From Sphingomonadaceae bacterium (lineage in GTDB: Bacteria > Pseudomonadota > Alphaproteobacteria > Sphingomonadales > Sphingomonadaceae): 64,000 nucleotides of DNA. The notes under the pieces are model-generated. The model was not told the DNA's origin. It was given only the letters and a program-made list of their open reading frames with translations, and did no database searches. The position numbers and the translations under genes are program-made. Of this stretch, positions 46,054-54,683 are shown piece by piece (position 1 is the stretch's first letter; each line of letters begins with the position of its first letter). Location of the stretch: NCBI GenBank assembly GCA_027533105.1, contig JAPZTW010000001.1:124001-188000 (forward strand), given 5' to 3'.

Positions 46054-47115
46054 TTATCCGATCAGCTTGCCCATTGCCCCCATCCGGGAGAGCGTCTGGG
46101 CCGTGAAATCCACCATGGGGACTAGCCGCGCATAATTCAACCGCGTCGGCCCGATAACCCCCACCACACCGACCACCCGGCCCTCGCGATCGCGATAGGG
46201 TGAGGCGATCACCGACGAGCCCGAGAGCGCGAACAGCCGGTTCTCCGCCCCGATGAAAATGCGCGTCGCTTCCGCCTCGCGCGCGGCGTCGAGCAGTTCG
46301 GCGACCGACTGCTTGTTTTCCAGATCGTCGAGCAGCTGGCGCACGCGCTCGATGTCCCCCAGCGCACTCTCGTCGAGCAGATTGGCCTGGCCGCGCACGA
46401 TCAGCACCGGGCGGCTCAGTGCATCCTCGCTCCACACCGCCAGCCCCCGCTCGACCAGATCGCGGCTGGCGGCATCAAGCGCCGAGCGGCCCGAAGCGAC
46501 CTCCATCCGGATCGCCCGCACCGCCTCTGGCAAGGTGCGCCCACCCAGATGCGCCGAGATATAGTTCGAGGCCTGCTCCAGCGCGCCCAGCGGCAGACCG
46601 GGCGGCAGATCGACCACCCGGTTCTCCACCGAGCCATCGGCCCCGACCAGCACGGCGAGCGCCCGGTCAGTCGCCAGCGGCACCAGTTGCAGGTGGGCCA
46701 ATCGCGGCTCGCGGCGTGGAACCATGACCACGCCAGCGGCCGAGGACAGGCTGGACAGCAGCGCCGAGGTCGCCTCAAGCGCGGCTTCAACCGGCCCCGG
46801 CTGGGCCAGGCGGCTTTCAATTGCGGCGCGTTCCTCAGCCGTAGGCTCTGCGACCTGCATCATTCCGTCGACGAACAGCCGCAAGCCGCTTTCGGTTGGC
46901 AAACGGCCCGCGCTGGTATGCGGCGCGGCGAGCAGGCCCAGGCTTTCCAGCTCGTGCAGGACCGAGCGGATCGAGGCGGGCGACAGGTTGAGCGCGCCGG
47001 CGCTGGCCAGGGTCTTCGAGCCGACCGCCTGGCCGGTGGCCAGATAGCCTTCCACCACCAGGCGGAAGATATCGCGGGCGCGGGTCGTCAGTTCGGTGAT
47101 CGGTGGGGTGGACAT
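46054..47115 (-). CDS. hrcA: Heat-inducible transcription repressor HrcA
   Basis: A 353-residue repressor. An N-terminal winged helix (TRARDIFRLVVEGYLATGQA; SIRSVLHELESLGLL; PHTSAGRLPTESGLR) precedes the HrcA core (VVGVVGVIGPTRLNYARLVP at the end). Its classical operator CIRCE (TTAGCACTC-N9-GAGTGCTAA) is not present upstream of hrcA, grpE or dnaK in this window, so its targets, probably groESL, lie elsewhere. Divergent from rph. Confidence 0.96.
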   Translation of the reverse strand: MSTPPITELTTRARDIFRLVVEGYLATGQAVGSKTLASAGALNLSPASIRSVLHELESLGLLAAPHTSAGRLPTESGLRLFVDGMMQVAEPTAEERAAIESRLAQPGPVEAALEATSALLSSLSSAAGVVMVPRREPRLAHLQLVPLATDRALAVLVGADGSVENRVVDLPPGLPLGALEQASNYISAHLGGRTLPEAVRAIRMEVASGRSALDAASRDLVERGLAVWSEDALSRPVLIVRGQANLLDESALGDIERVRQLLDDLENKQSVAELLDAAREAEATRIFIGAENRLFALSGSSVIASPYRDREGRVVGVVGVIGPTRLNYARLVPMVDFTAQTLSRMGAMGKLIG

Positions 47116-47195
47116 CGCTTGCCTAATGTAAAGCCTGGGCTTGCAGCCTCAAGCCCATTGCGCCTAACGCGGCGCGAAACCTAATGGAGATTATC

Positions 47196-47912
47196 ATGCG
47201 ACCTTCCGGCCGCGCGCCCGACGAGATGCGCGCCATCAGCTTCGAACCGCACTTTACCAAGCACGCCGAAGGATCGGTGCTGGTCAGCTTTGGCCACACC
47301 AAGGTGATCTGCACCGCCTCGGTCGAGGAACGCGTGCCGCCGTTCATGCGCGGCAAGGGCGAAGGCTGGGTGACGGCGGAATATTCGATGCTACCCCGCG
47401 CCACGCATACCCGTGGCAGCCGCGAAGCGGCCAAGGGCAAGCAGTCCGGCCGCACCCAGGAAATCCAGCGCTTGATTGGTCGCTCCCTGCGCGCCGTGAC
47501 GGACCTGAAGGCGCTGGGCGAGCGGCAGATCACGCTCGATTGCGACGTGATCCAGGCCGATGGCGGCACCCGCACCGCCGCCATTTCCGGTGCCTGGGTA
47601 GCGCTGCGCCTGGCGGTCGATGGCCTGATCAAGCAGGGCCTGATCACCGGCGATCCGCTGCCGCGCAAGGTTGCGGCGGTGAGCTGCGGGATCTTCAAGG
47701 GCAACCCGGTGCTCGACCTCGATTACGACGAGGATTCGTCGGCCGATGCCGATGCCAACTTCGTGCTGATCGAAGGCGGCCAGATCGCCGAGGTCCAGGC
47801 CACGGCCGAAGGCGCGACCTATGACGAGGAGGGCCTGCTCCGGCTGCTGCGTCTCGCCCGGATCGGTTGCAACGCGATCTTTGCGGCCCAGGACAAGGCT
47901 GTCGGCAAGTGA
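47196..47912 (+). CDS. rph: Ribonuclease PH
   Basis: A 238-residue phosphorolytic exoribonuclease trimming tRNA 3' ends. Family features: [60 protein letters not shown]. The Met at 47196 has GGAG six bases before it; the Met four codons earlier overlaps that GGAG and is less likely. Its TGA overlaps the rdgB GTG (GTGA). Confidence 0.97.
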   Translation: MRPSGRAPDEMRAISFEPHFTKHAEGSVLVSFGHTKVICTASVEERVPPFMRGKGEGWVTAEYSMLPRATHTRGSREAAKGKQSGRTQEIQRLIGRSLRAVTDLKALGERQITLDCDVIQADGGTRTAAISGAWVALRLAVDGLIKQGLITGDPLPRKVAAVSCGIFKGNPVLDLDYDEDSSADADANFVLIEGGQIAEVQATAEGATYDEEGLLRLLRLARIGCNAIFAAQDKAVGK

Positions 47913-48538
47913 CGAAGCGACTGGGCGGCGAAACCCTGGTGATTGCCACGCACAATGCGGGCAAGCTGAAGGAGATCTCCGCCCTGCTCGCGCCCTTTGG
48001 GCTGAACTGCATTTCCGCCGGTTCGCTGGGCCTGCCCGAGCCGGCGGAAACGGGCACGACCTTTGCCGACAACGCGCTGATCAAGGCGCGGGCGGCGGCG
48101 GAAGGCTCTGGCCTTCCGGCATTGGCCGACGATTCCGGTCTGTGCGTCAATGCCCTCGGCGGGCGTCCGGGGGTCTACACCGCCGACTGGGCGGAACGGC
48201 AATGGTTTGAAGGTCCGGCCGGGCGCGACTGGTACATGGCGATGGGCAAGGTTGAAGGCCTGTTGCAGGAGCTTGGCCCCGATACCGATCGGTCGTGCCA
48301 CTTCGCCTGCGTCCTCGCCATCGCCTGGCCCGATGGGGACAGCGCGGTCTACGAAGGCCGCGCCAATGGCACCCTCACCTGGCCGCCGCGTGGTACCTTG
48401 GGCTTCGGTTACGATCCCGTTTTCGTCCCGCTGGGCGATACCCGCACCTTTGCCGAGCATGACCCGGCGGAAAAGCACGCGATCAGCCACCGCGCCGATG
48501 CCTTTGCCAAGCTGGTCGCGGAGCAGTTTGGACCCTAG
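47909..48538 (+). CDS. rdgB: XTP/dITP diphosphatase (RdgB/Ham1)
   Basis: A 209-residue enzyme removing non-canonical purine nucleotides. Features: [61 protein letters not shown]. The GTG start at 47909 overlaps the rph stop by four bases. Same rph-rdgB-hemW order as in many Alphaproteobacteria; hemW follows after nine bases. Confidence 0.96.
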   Translation: MTKRLGGETLVIATHNAGKLKEISALLAPFGLNCISAGSLGLPEPAETGTTFADNALIKARAAAEGSGLPALADDSGLCVNALGGRPGVYTADWAERQWFEGPAGRDWYMAMGKVEGLLQELGPDTDRSCHFACVLAIAWPDGDSAVYEGRANGTLTWPPRGTLGFGYDPVFVPLGDTRTFAEHDPAEKHAISHRADAFAKLVAEQFGP

Positions 48539-48547
48539 GACGCCCGC

Positions 48548-49699
48548 ATGGCCTGCGCGCTTTACATCCATTGGCCGTTCTGCCTCGCAAAGTGCCCCTA
48601 CTGCGACTTCAACAGCCATGTCCGCGACAGCGTGGATCACGCCGCATGGGAAAAGGCGCTGCTGGCCGACCTGCGGCACGAAGCCGAACTGGCCGGAGGC
48701 GAGCCGCTCGACAGCATCTTTTTCGGCGGCGGCACGCCATCGCTGATGCCCCCCGCACTGGTCGCCCGGCTGCTGGCCGAGGCCGAGCAGCTGTGGGGTT
48801 TTGCGCCGGGAATCGAAATCACGCTCGAAGGCAATCCCTCGTCGGTCGAAGCGGCCAACTATGCCGCGCTGGCCGCCGCCGGGGTCAACCGCGCCTCACT
48901 GGGCCTGCAGGCGCTGGATGACCAGACCCTGCGCTTCCTCGGGCGGCTGCACGGAGCGGCCGAAGGGCTGCGCGCAGTCGAAACGGCCCAGGCCGTGTTT
49001 GATCGCGTCTCGTTTGACCTGATCTATGCCCGTCCCGGCCAGACCGTGGATGGCTGGGAGCGCGAACTGGCCCAGGCTCTCGCCATCGGCACCAGCCACC
49101 TTTCGCTCTACCAACTGACGATCGAACCCGGTACGCGGTTCGAGACGATGGTCCGCAACGGCGATTTCCTACCGCTGGACGAGGATGCCTGCGCCGACCT
49201 GTTCGCGCTGACCCGCGAACGCACCGCCAGCGCGGGGCTGCCAGCCTACGAGATCAGCAACCACGCCCGCCCGGGCGAGGAGAGCCGTCACAACCTCGCC
49301 TATTGGCGTTATCAGGATTACATCGGGATCGGCCCCGGCGCGCATGGGCGGCGCGGCGGCATGGCAACGGTGCGCCACAAGAAGCCCGAGAACTGGCTCG
49401 CCGCCGTGGCCGCCAATGGGCACGGCCTCAACGAGGAACGCGCGCTGGCGCTCGGCGAGCAGGCCTCGGAAGCCCTGCTGATGGGACTTCGTCTTGACGA
49501 GGGGATCGACCTCGCCGCACTCGCCAAGCGATTTGCCTTCGGTCCTGATGCGCTGATCGATCACGCCAAGATCGCTTTCTACCTTGGGCAGGGTCTGGTC
49601 TGGCAGCATGGCGAGCGGCTGGGTGTGACCCAGGCCGGCGTGCCGCTGCTCGATGGGCTGCTGGCGGAGCTGGTCCGGGGCGAACTGGTCTCCGCATGA
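48548..49699 (+). CDS. hemW: Radical SAM family heme chaperone HemW
   Basis: A 383-residue protein once annotated as coproporphyrinogen III oxidase. Radical-SAM cysteines 12, 16, 19 are in FCLAKCPYCDF; other marks are FFGGGTPSLMPP, LEGNPSSVE, and YEISNHARPGEESRHNLAYW. The HNxxYW end and lack of the HemN N-terminal extension place it with HemW. AGGA precedes the start by about eight bases. ATGA overlap with xerC. Confidence 0.95.
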   Translation: MACALYIHWPFCLAKCPYCDFNSHVRDSVDHAAWEKALLADLRHEAELAGGEPLDSIFFGGGTPSLMPPALVARLLAEAEQLWGFAPGIEITLEGNPSSVEAANYAALAAAGVNRASLGLQALDDQTLRFLGRLHGAAEGLRAVETAQAVFDRVSFDLIYARPGQTVDGWERELAQALAIGTSHLSLYQLTIEPGTRFETMVRNGDFLPLDEDACADLFALTRERTASAGLPAYEISNHARPGEESRHNLAYWRYQDYIGIGPGAHGRRGGMATVRHKKPENWLAAVAANGHGLNEERALALGEQASEALLMGLRLDEGIDLAALAKRFAFGPDALIDHAKIAFYLGQGLVWQHGERLGVTQAGVPLLDGLLAELVRGELVSA

Positions 49700-50592
49700 G
49701 CGCCAGCGCGATCCTTAACGCCTGGCATGACCACCTGATCAACGCGCGGCGGCGCTCGCCGCATACTGTCCGCGCTTATGTCGCCACGGCGCAGCGGCTG
49801 ATCGAGGCGACCGGGCTTGTGGGCTGGTCGGAAATCGCCCGGCTTGATGCCACTGCGCTGCGCCAACAGCTGGCCCGCCGCCGCGCCGATGGCCTGGGCA
49901 ATGCCTCCACCGCGCGGGAGCTTTCGGCGCTCAAGGGCTTCATCGCCTTCGCCCGCGCTCAGGTCGGGATGGCCGATCCCGCCCCGCCCCGGATGCGCGG
50001 GCCGCGGGTCAAGAAAGGCCTGCCCCGCCCGGTCACGCCCGACGAGGCGGTGAACCTGGCCGCGACGATCGAGGAAGACGCCAGCATCGAATGGATCGGC
50101 GCGCGCGACCGGGCCGTGCTGCTGCTGCTCTATGGCGCGGGCCTGCGCATTGCCGAGGCGCTGTCGCTAACGGGCGGCGCCCTGCCCTTGGGCGAGGTGC
50201 TGACGGTGACTGGCAAGGGCGGCAAGCAGCGGGTCGTGCCGATCCTGCCGCTGGTGGCCGATGCAGTGGCTGACTATGCCGCCAAGTGCCCCTGGCCGCT
50301 GGAGCGCGACAAGCCGCTGTTTCGCGGCGCACGCGGCGGTCCGCTGGGGCAAGGCATGGTGCAAAAGGCCATGGCCCGCGCCCGCACCGCCCTTGGCCTG
50401 CCGCCCAGCGCGACGCCGCACGCGCTGCGCCATTCCTTCGCCACGCACCTGCTGAGCGCCGGGGCGGACCTGCGCTCCCTGCAGGAATTGCTGGGCCATG
50501 CCAGCCTAGGCTCAACCCAGATCTACACCAAGGTCGATGCCGCCGTGCTGCTCGATGTTTACCGCCACGCGCACCCCCGCGAAGGGGGTTAG
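49696..50592 (+). CDS. xerC: Tyrosine recombinase XerC
   Basis: A 298-residue site-specific recombinase for chromosome dimer resolution. An N-terminal SAM-like domain (about 1-95) precedes the catalytic domain with Arg in GAGLRIAEAL, Lys in GKGGKQR, the HxxR box TPHALRHSFATHLL, GHASL, and the nucleophile in IYTKVD. XerC rather than XerD is inferred from length and sequence style; the neighbouring genes are housekeeping and no integrase features (att site, phage genes) occur. ATGA overlap with hemW; four-base convergent overlap with dedA. Confidence 0.9.
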   Translation: MSASAILNAWHDHLINARRRSPHTVRAYVATAQRLIEATGLVGWSEIARLDATALRQQLARRRADGLGNASTARELSALKGFIAFARAQVGMADPAPPRMRGPRVKKGLPRPVTPDEAVNLAATIEEDASIEWIGARDRAVLLLLYGAGLRIAEALSLTGGALPLGEVLTVTGKGGKQRVVPILPLVADAVADYAAKCPWPLERDKPLFRGARGGPLGQGMVQKAMARARTALGLPPSATPHALRHSFATHLLSAGADLRSLQELLGHASLGSTQIYTKVDAAVLLDVYRHAHPREGG

Positions 50593-51188
50593 CCCTTCGG
50601 CTTCCAGGTGAAGATACGCCAGAGGTAGGTCAGGACAATCGCCGCAATCACAGCGGTCGAAAGCGGCCCGAGCCACTTCTCGACATCGCCGAACTGCGAG
50701 CCGAGAAAATAGCCAGCCCCTGCCAGCGCGGCGCTCCAACCCAGGGTGCCGATGGTCGAGAAGACCAGGAACCGGCCGAGTGGCATCTTGAAGATCCCGG
50801 CGGGTATCGAGATCAGCGAGCGCAGCGTCGGGATCATCCGGGCAACCAGCACGATGATCGAGCCATACTTGGCAAACAGGCGCTCGCCGCGCTCAACCTC
50901 ATCCCAGTCGAGCGTCAGCCAGCGGCTGTACTTGTCGATGAAAACGTGCATCCGGGCCTCGCCGAACTTCATCGCCAGCCAGTACCAGAACCAGTTGCCC
51001 AGCATGGCTCCGGCCGTGCCGGCCAGGATCGTGCCTTCCAGGGTCATGTTGCCGCGCGCGGCGGAAACCCCGGCAACGGTCATGATCACTTCGGAAGGCA
51101 CCGGCGGAAACACCGTTTCCAGCAGCATCAGGGCCGCAACACCCCAGTAGCCGGCCCAGTCGACGAGCCGGATAATCCAGTCTTCCAT
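50589..51188 (-). CDS. DedA family membrane protein
   Basis: A 199-residue polytopic protein. DedA/SNARE-associated features: LLETVFPPVPSEVIMTVAG with the membrane Glu and Pro pair, GAMLGNWFWYWLAMKFG, and RMIPTLRSLISIPAGI carrying the conserved Arg residues. DedA proteins help recycle or translocate undecaprenyl phosphate and phospholipids. Start at 51188 lies seven bases after gshB. Confidence 0.92.
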   Translation of the reverse strand: MEDWIIRLVDWAGYWGVAALMLLETVFPPVPSEVIMTVAGVSAARGNMTLEGTILAGTAGAMLGNWFWYWLAMKFGEARMHVFIDKYSRWLTLDWDEVERGERLFAKYGSIIVLVARMIPTLRSLISIPAGIFKMPLGRFLVFSTIGTLGWSAALAGAGYFLGSQFGDVEKWLGPLSTAVIAAIVLTYLWRIFTWKPKG

Positions 51189-51195
51189 GATAGCC

Positions 51196-52161
51196 TCAGC
51201 TTGCCTGGCGGGCGGCGAGCCGCGCCTCGATCGCATCCCAGATCCGCGCGGGCGTGTCGGTGCCGTTGAACCGGTCGATTGCCATGATACCCGTGGGTGA
51301 GGTGACGTTGATCTCGGTCAGCCACTGGCCGCCAATCACATCGATCCCGACGAAGATCAGGCCCAACCGCTTCAGTTCCGGGCCCATTGCGGCACAGATT
51401 TCGCGCTCGCGCTCGGTCAGGTCAGTCGCCTCGGCGCTGCCCCCGACGGCCAGATTGGAGCGGAACTCGCCCTCGCCCGGCTTGCGGTTGATCGCCCCGG
51501 CCGCTTCGCCATCGATCAGGACGATCCGCTTGTCGCCCTGCGCCACTTCGGGAAGGAAGGGCTGGACCATGTGCGGTTCGGGCCAGGTCTGGTTGAACAC
51601 CTCGAACAGGGCGGAGAGGTTGTCGCCCTCAGCCGGCACACGGAAGATCGCCTTGCCGCCATTGCCGTGGATCGGCTTCACCACCACCGCGCCATGCTCG
51701 GCCTGGAAGGCGCGCACTTCATCGACCGAGCGGGTCACCAGGGTCGGCGGCATGAACCGGCGGTAATCGAGCACCATGACCTTTTCGGGCGCATTGCGGA
51801 CCGAGCGCGGATTGTTGACCACCAGCGTCTCGGCCTCGATCCGCTCCAGCAGGTGCGTGGCGGTGATATAGCCCATGTGGAAAGGCGGGTCCTGGCGCAT
51901 CAACACCACGTCGATATCGCGCCCCAGATCGAGCCGGACCGGATCGCCCTTGGTAAAATGGTCGCCGGCCACGCGTTGCACCGTCACCGGGTGGGCCACG
52001 GCGGTCAGGCGGTCATGGGCGTCGAGCGTCAGCGCATTGACATCATAATGCCACACCCTGTGCCCGCGCGCCTGGGCCGCGAGCATCAGCGCAAAGCTGG
52101 AATCCCCGGCAATGTTGATGGTTTCCAGCGGGTCCATCTGAACCGCGACGCGCAGAGACAT
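51196..52161 (-). CDS. gshB: Glutathione synthetase
   Basis: A 321-residue ATP-grasp ligase joining gamma-Glu-Cys and glycine. Features: VAVQMDPLETINIAGDSSFA, MRQDPPFHMGYITATHLLE, GNGGKAIFRV, KPGEGEFRSNLAVGG and TEINVTSPTGI. First gene of a pair with dedA; downstream of yraN by about 70 bp. Confidence 0.97.
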   Translation of the reverse strand: MSLRVAVQMDPLETINIAGDSSFALMLAAQARGHRVWHYDVNALTLDAHDRLTAVAHPVTVQRVAGDHFTKGDPVRLDLGRDIDVVLMRQDPPFHMGYITATHLLERIEAETLVVNNPRSVRNAPEKVMVLDYRRFMPPTLVTRSVDEVRAFQAEHGAVVVKPIHGNGGKAIFRVPAEGDNLSALFEVFNQTWPEPHMVQPFLPEVAQGDKRIVLIDGEAAGAINRKPGEGEFRSNLAVGGSAEATDLTEREREICAAMGPELKRLGLIFVGIDVIGGQWLTEINVTSPTGIMAIDRFNGTDTPARIWDAIEARLAARQAS

Positions 52162-52231
52162 GAATAATCGGCCTTTCGAGCGATGCTGACCGCCAAGTAG
52201 GGGGCTGCGGCGCTTTGCTCAAGTGCCGCGA

Positions 52232-52585
52232 TCAGGCGATCGCCGCATTCTCGATCACGCGCGGCCAGCGCCAGGGCGAAATCAGCACGACATCGACCCG
52301 CAGGGTGTCGTCCGCCCCGCCATAGCGATGGGCCACGGCCTCGCTCGCCGCTACCACCCGCCGCAGTCGCCAGGGATCGATCGCCTGGCCCAGCTCCGCA
52401 GCCCTGGCGCGCCACTTCACCTCGATAAAGGCCACAGTCCGGCCGCGCCGGGCAATCAGGTCGATCTCCCCGCGCGGGGTCTTGATCCGTTGCCCGACAA
52501 TGCGCCAGCCCTTGAGCCGCAGATACCAGGCGGCCAGCCATTCGCCCCGCCGCCCGCGCGCCTCGCGCTCGGCCCGGCTGCTCAC
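52232..52585 (-). CDS. YraN family protein (UPF0102, putative endonuclease fold)
   Basis: A 117-residue protein with the PD-(D/E)xK-like core GEIDLIARRGRTVAFIEVK, preceded by GEWLAAWYLRLKGWRI. It starts with GTG inside the rsmI stop (GTGA overlap). The rsmI-yraN pairing next to an LpoA-like gene is widely conserved. Biochemical role not established. Confidence 0.93.
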   Translation of the reverse strand: MSSRAEREARGRRGEWLAAWYLRLKGWRIVGQRIKTPRGEIDLIARRGRTVAFIEVKWRARAAELGQAIDPWRLRRVVAASEAVAHRYGGADDTLRVDVVLISPWRWPRVIENAAIA

Positions 52586-53409
52586 TTCAGCTCCAGCGCC
52601 CGGGCATAGAGCACCTTGCGATCCAGCCCGGTCGCCTTGGCCACGGCCGCCGCCGCCTGCGAGGCCTTGGCATGGGCCAGTTCCGCCTGCAGCAAGGCAT
52701 CGACATCGACTGCAGCCTGGTCCACCTCGCCCGGCGGGCCAACCATCAGCACGATCTCTCCTTTGGGCGGATGGGCGGAATAGTGGGCGATCAGTTCGGC
52801 AGGCTGCCCGCTGCGGCACTCCTCAAACCGCTTGGTCAATTCTCGCGCTACGGCCACTTCCCGCCCCGGCAGGTGCTGGGAAATCGCCGCCAGGCAATCG
52901 GCGAGGCGCGGCGCGGTTTCATAGAATACCAGCGTGGCGGGCACCGCCGCCAGCGCCGCCAGGGCATCGCCGCGCGCCTTGTCCTTGGCCGGCAGGAACC
53001 CGGCAAACAGGAACCGGTCACTGGGCAGACCGGACAGCGTCAGGCCGACGATCGCGGCGCTTGGTCCGGGCAGGCTGGTCACCGCAATCCCCGCTTCGCG
53101 CGCGGCGCGGACCAGCTTGTAACCGGGGTCGGAGATCAGCGGCGTCCCGGCATCGCTGACCAGCGCCAGCGGCTGTTCCGCCGCCAGTGCCAGCAGGTAA
53201 TCGCGGGTCTCGGTACTGGCATGATCGTCATAGCGGATCATCCGCTGCTTGATCCCCAGGTGGTTGAGCAGCTTGCCGGTGACCCGCGTATCCTCACAGG
53301 CCACCGCAGCCACGCCACGCAGCGTCGTTATGGCGCGCAGCGTAATGTCCCCAAGATTGCCAATCGGCGTGGCGACAATGTACAGACCCGGGGAAAGCGG
53401 CGCATCCAT
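52582..53409 (-). CDS. rsmI: 16S rRNA (cytidine1402-2'-O)-methyltransferase RsmI
   Basis: A 275-residue SAM enzyme. Features: LYIVATPIGNLGDITLRA, CEDTRVTGKLLNHLGI, LVSDAGTPLISDPGYKLV, SALPGPSA-like SLPGPSAAIVGLTLSGLPSD, and FLFAGFLPAK. Divergent from the LpoA-like gene with only 58 bp between, the rsmI/lpoA arrangement seen widely in Proteobacteria. Confidence 0.97.
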   Translation of the reverse strand: MDAPLSPGLYIVATPIGNLGDITLRAITTLRGVAAVACEDTRVTGKLLNHLGIKQRMIRYDDHASTETRDYLLALAAEQPLALVSDAGTPLISDPGYKLVRAAREAGIAVTSLPGPSAAIVGLTLSGLPSDRFLFAGFLPAKDKARGDALAALAAVPATLVFYETAPRLADCLAAISQHLPGREVAVARELTKRFEECRSGQPAELIAHYSAHPPKGEIVLMVGPPGEVDQAAVDVDALLQAELAHAKASQAAAAVAKATGLDRKVLYARALELK

Positions 53410-53467
53410 CGTGGCTTAGATGGACCAGCCAGCCCAGAGCGGCAAGCCCAGAGGAGACCGGCAGGAC

Positions 53468-54613
53468 ATGTCTATCAACCGGCGCAAGCTGATCGCGCTT
53501 GGCGCAGTGGTGCTGCTGGCCGGGTGCAAGGTGATACCCAAGGGTGCGCCCGATGTCACACCAGTGCCCGACGACCGTCCCACCGATGCCCTGCCAGCCG
53601 ACCAGCAGCGTCACCGCGTGGCCTTGCTCGTGCCGATGAGCGGGCCGAACGCTGCCGTGGGCGAATCCATCGCCAATGCCACCACCATGGCGCTGCTCGA
53701 TACCAACGCCAAGAACCTGCGCATCACCACCTACGACACCTCGACCGGCCCCGCCGCGGCTGCGACCAAGGCGATTGCCGATGGCAACAAGCTGATCCTT
53801 GGTCCGCTTCAGGCTGACGAAGTGGCGGCCGTCGCCACTGTCGCCCGCGCCAGCCGGGTGCCGCTCATCGCCTATGCCAGCGACAGCGGCGTTGCCGCGC
53901 GCGACGTCTTCGTGATGGGCACGGCTCCCGGCAATTCGCTCGGCCGCACGGTCAGCTTCGCCGGCAAGCAGGGCGTCCGGCGGTTTGCCCTGCTGGCCCC
54001 CAATGGCGACTATGGCGCGCGGGCCAAGCAGGCCTTTGGCGAAGCGGTGACGCGGGCGGGCGGCAGCCTGGTCGCGACCGAGGCCTATGAACGGGCGAAC
54101 ACCTCGATCATCAGCGCGGCGCGCCGGCTCAAGGCGCGCGGCGGATTCGATGCCGTGCTGATCGCCGATGGCGCCCGCAGCGCCGCGCTGGCAGCCCCCC
54201 AGATCAAGACCGCCGGGGCGGCGAGCCCGCGCATCCTTGGCCCCGAACTGTGGAGCGGCGAACAGGTGATCGGCACCACCCCCGCCCTGCGCGGTGCCTG
54301 GTTCTCGGCCATTGCCGACACCCGCTTCAAGACCTTTGCCGACAGTTATCAGAGCCGCTTCGGCGTGCGCCCCTATCGCGTCGCGACCCAGGGCTATGAC
54401 AGCGTGCTGCTGGCGATCCGCATCGCCCGCGACTGGCGTCACGGCACCCCCTTCCCGACCGCGCGACTGGTCGATCCGGATGGCTTCCTGGGGCTGGACG
54501 GCCCGTTCCGCTTTGCCCCCAACGGTGTGATCGAGCGGGCGCTGGAAGTGCGCGAGGCGCGCGCTGGCGGGGTGGCCGTCGTCAGCCCCGCACCCGACAA
54601 GTTCGGCGACTGA
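53468..54613 (+). CDS. LppC/LpoA-like lipoprotein, penicillin-binding protein activator
   Basis: A 381-residue lipoprotein (lipobox LLAGC) with a periplasmic-binding-protein fold. It has RVALLVPMSGPNAAVGESIAN, LILGPLQADEVAAVA and VPLIAYASDSG, and an end GPFRFAPNGVIERALEV. This corresponds to the C-terminal LppC domain of LpoA, without its TPR half. In gammaproteobacteria LpoA activates PBP1A; here the partner is unknown. The ATG at 53468 immediately precedes the signal peptide. Position opposite rsmI supports the assignment. Confidence 0.88.
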   Translation: MSINRRKLIALGAVVLLAGCKVIPKGAPDVTPVPDDRPTDALPADQQRHRVALLVPMSGPNAAVGESIANATTMALLDTNAKNLRITTYDTSTGPAAAATKAIADGNKLILGPLQADEVAAVATVARASRVPLIAYASDSGVAARDVFVMGTAPGNSLGRTVSFAGKQGVRRFALLAPNGDYGARAKQAFGEAVTRAGGSLVATEAYERANTSIISAARRLKARGGFDAVLIADGARSAALAAPQIKTAGAASPRILGPELWSGEQVIGTTPALRGAWFSAIADTRFKTFADSYQSRFGVRPYRVATQGYDSVLLAIRIARDWRHGTPFPTARLVDPDGFLGLDGPFRFAPNGVIERALEVREARAGGVAVVSPAPDKFGD

Positions 54614-54683
54614 CGCAATCCCTTGGCGAAAACCCTGCCACCCGGCTTGCGCGCCGGATTCGGCAGCGCCTATAGCCGCACCC

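Noticed and set aside
49696..50592. Integrase of a mobile element
   Set aside because: Position after hemW with ATGA coupling and lack of att repeats fit chromosomal XerC.
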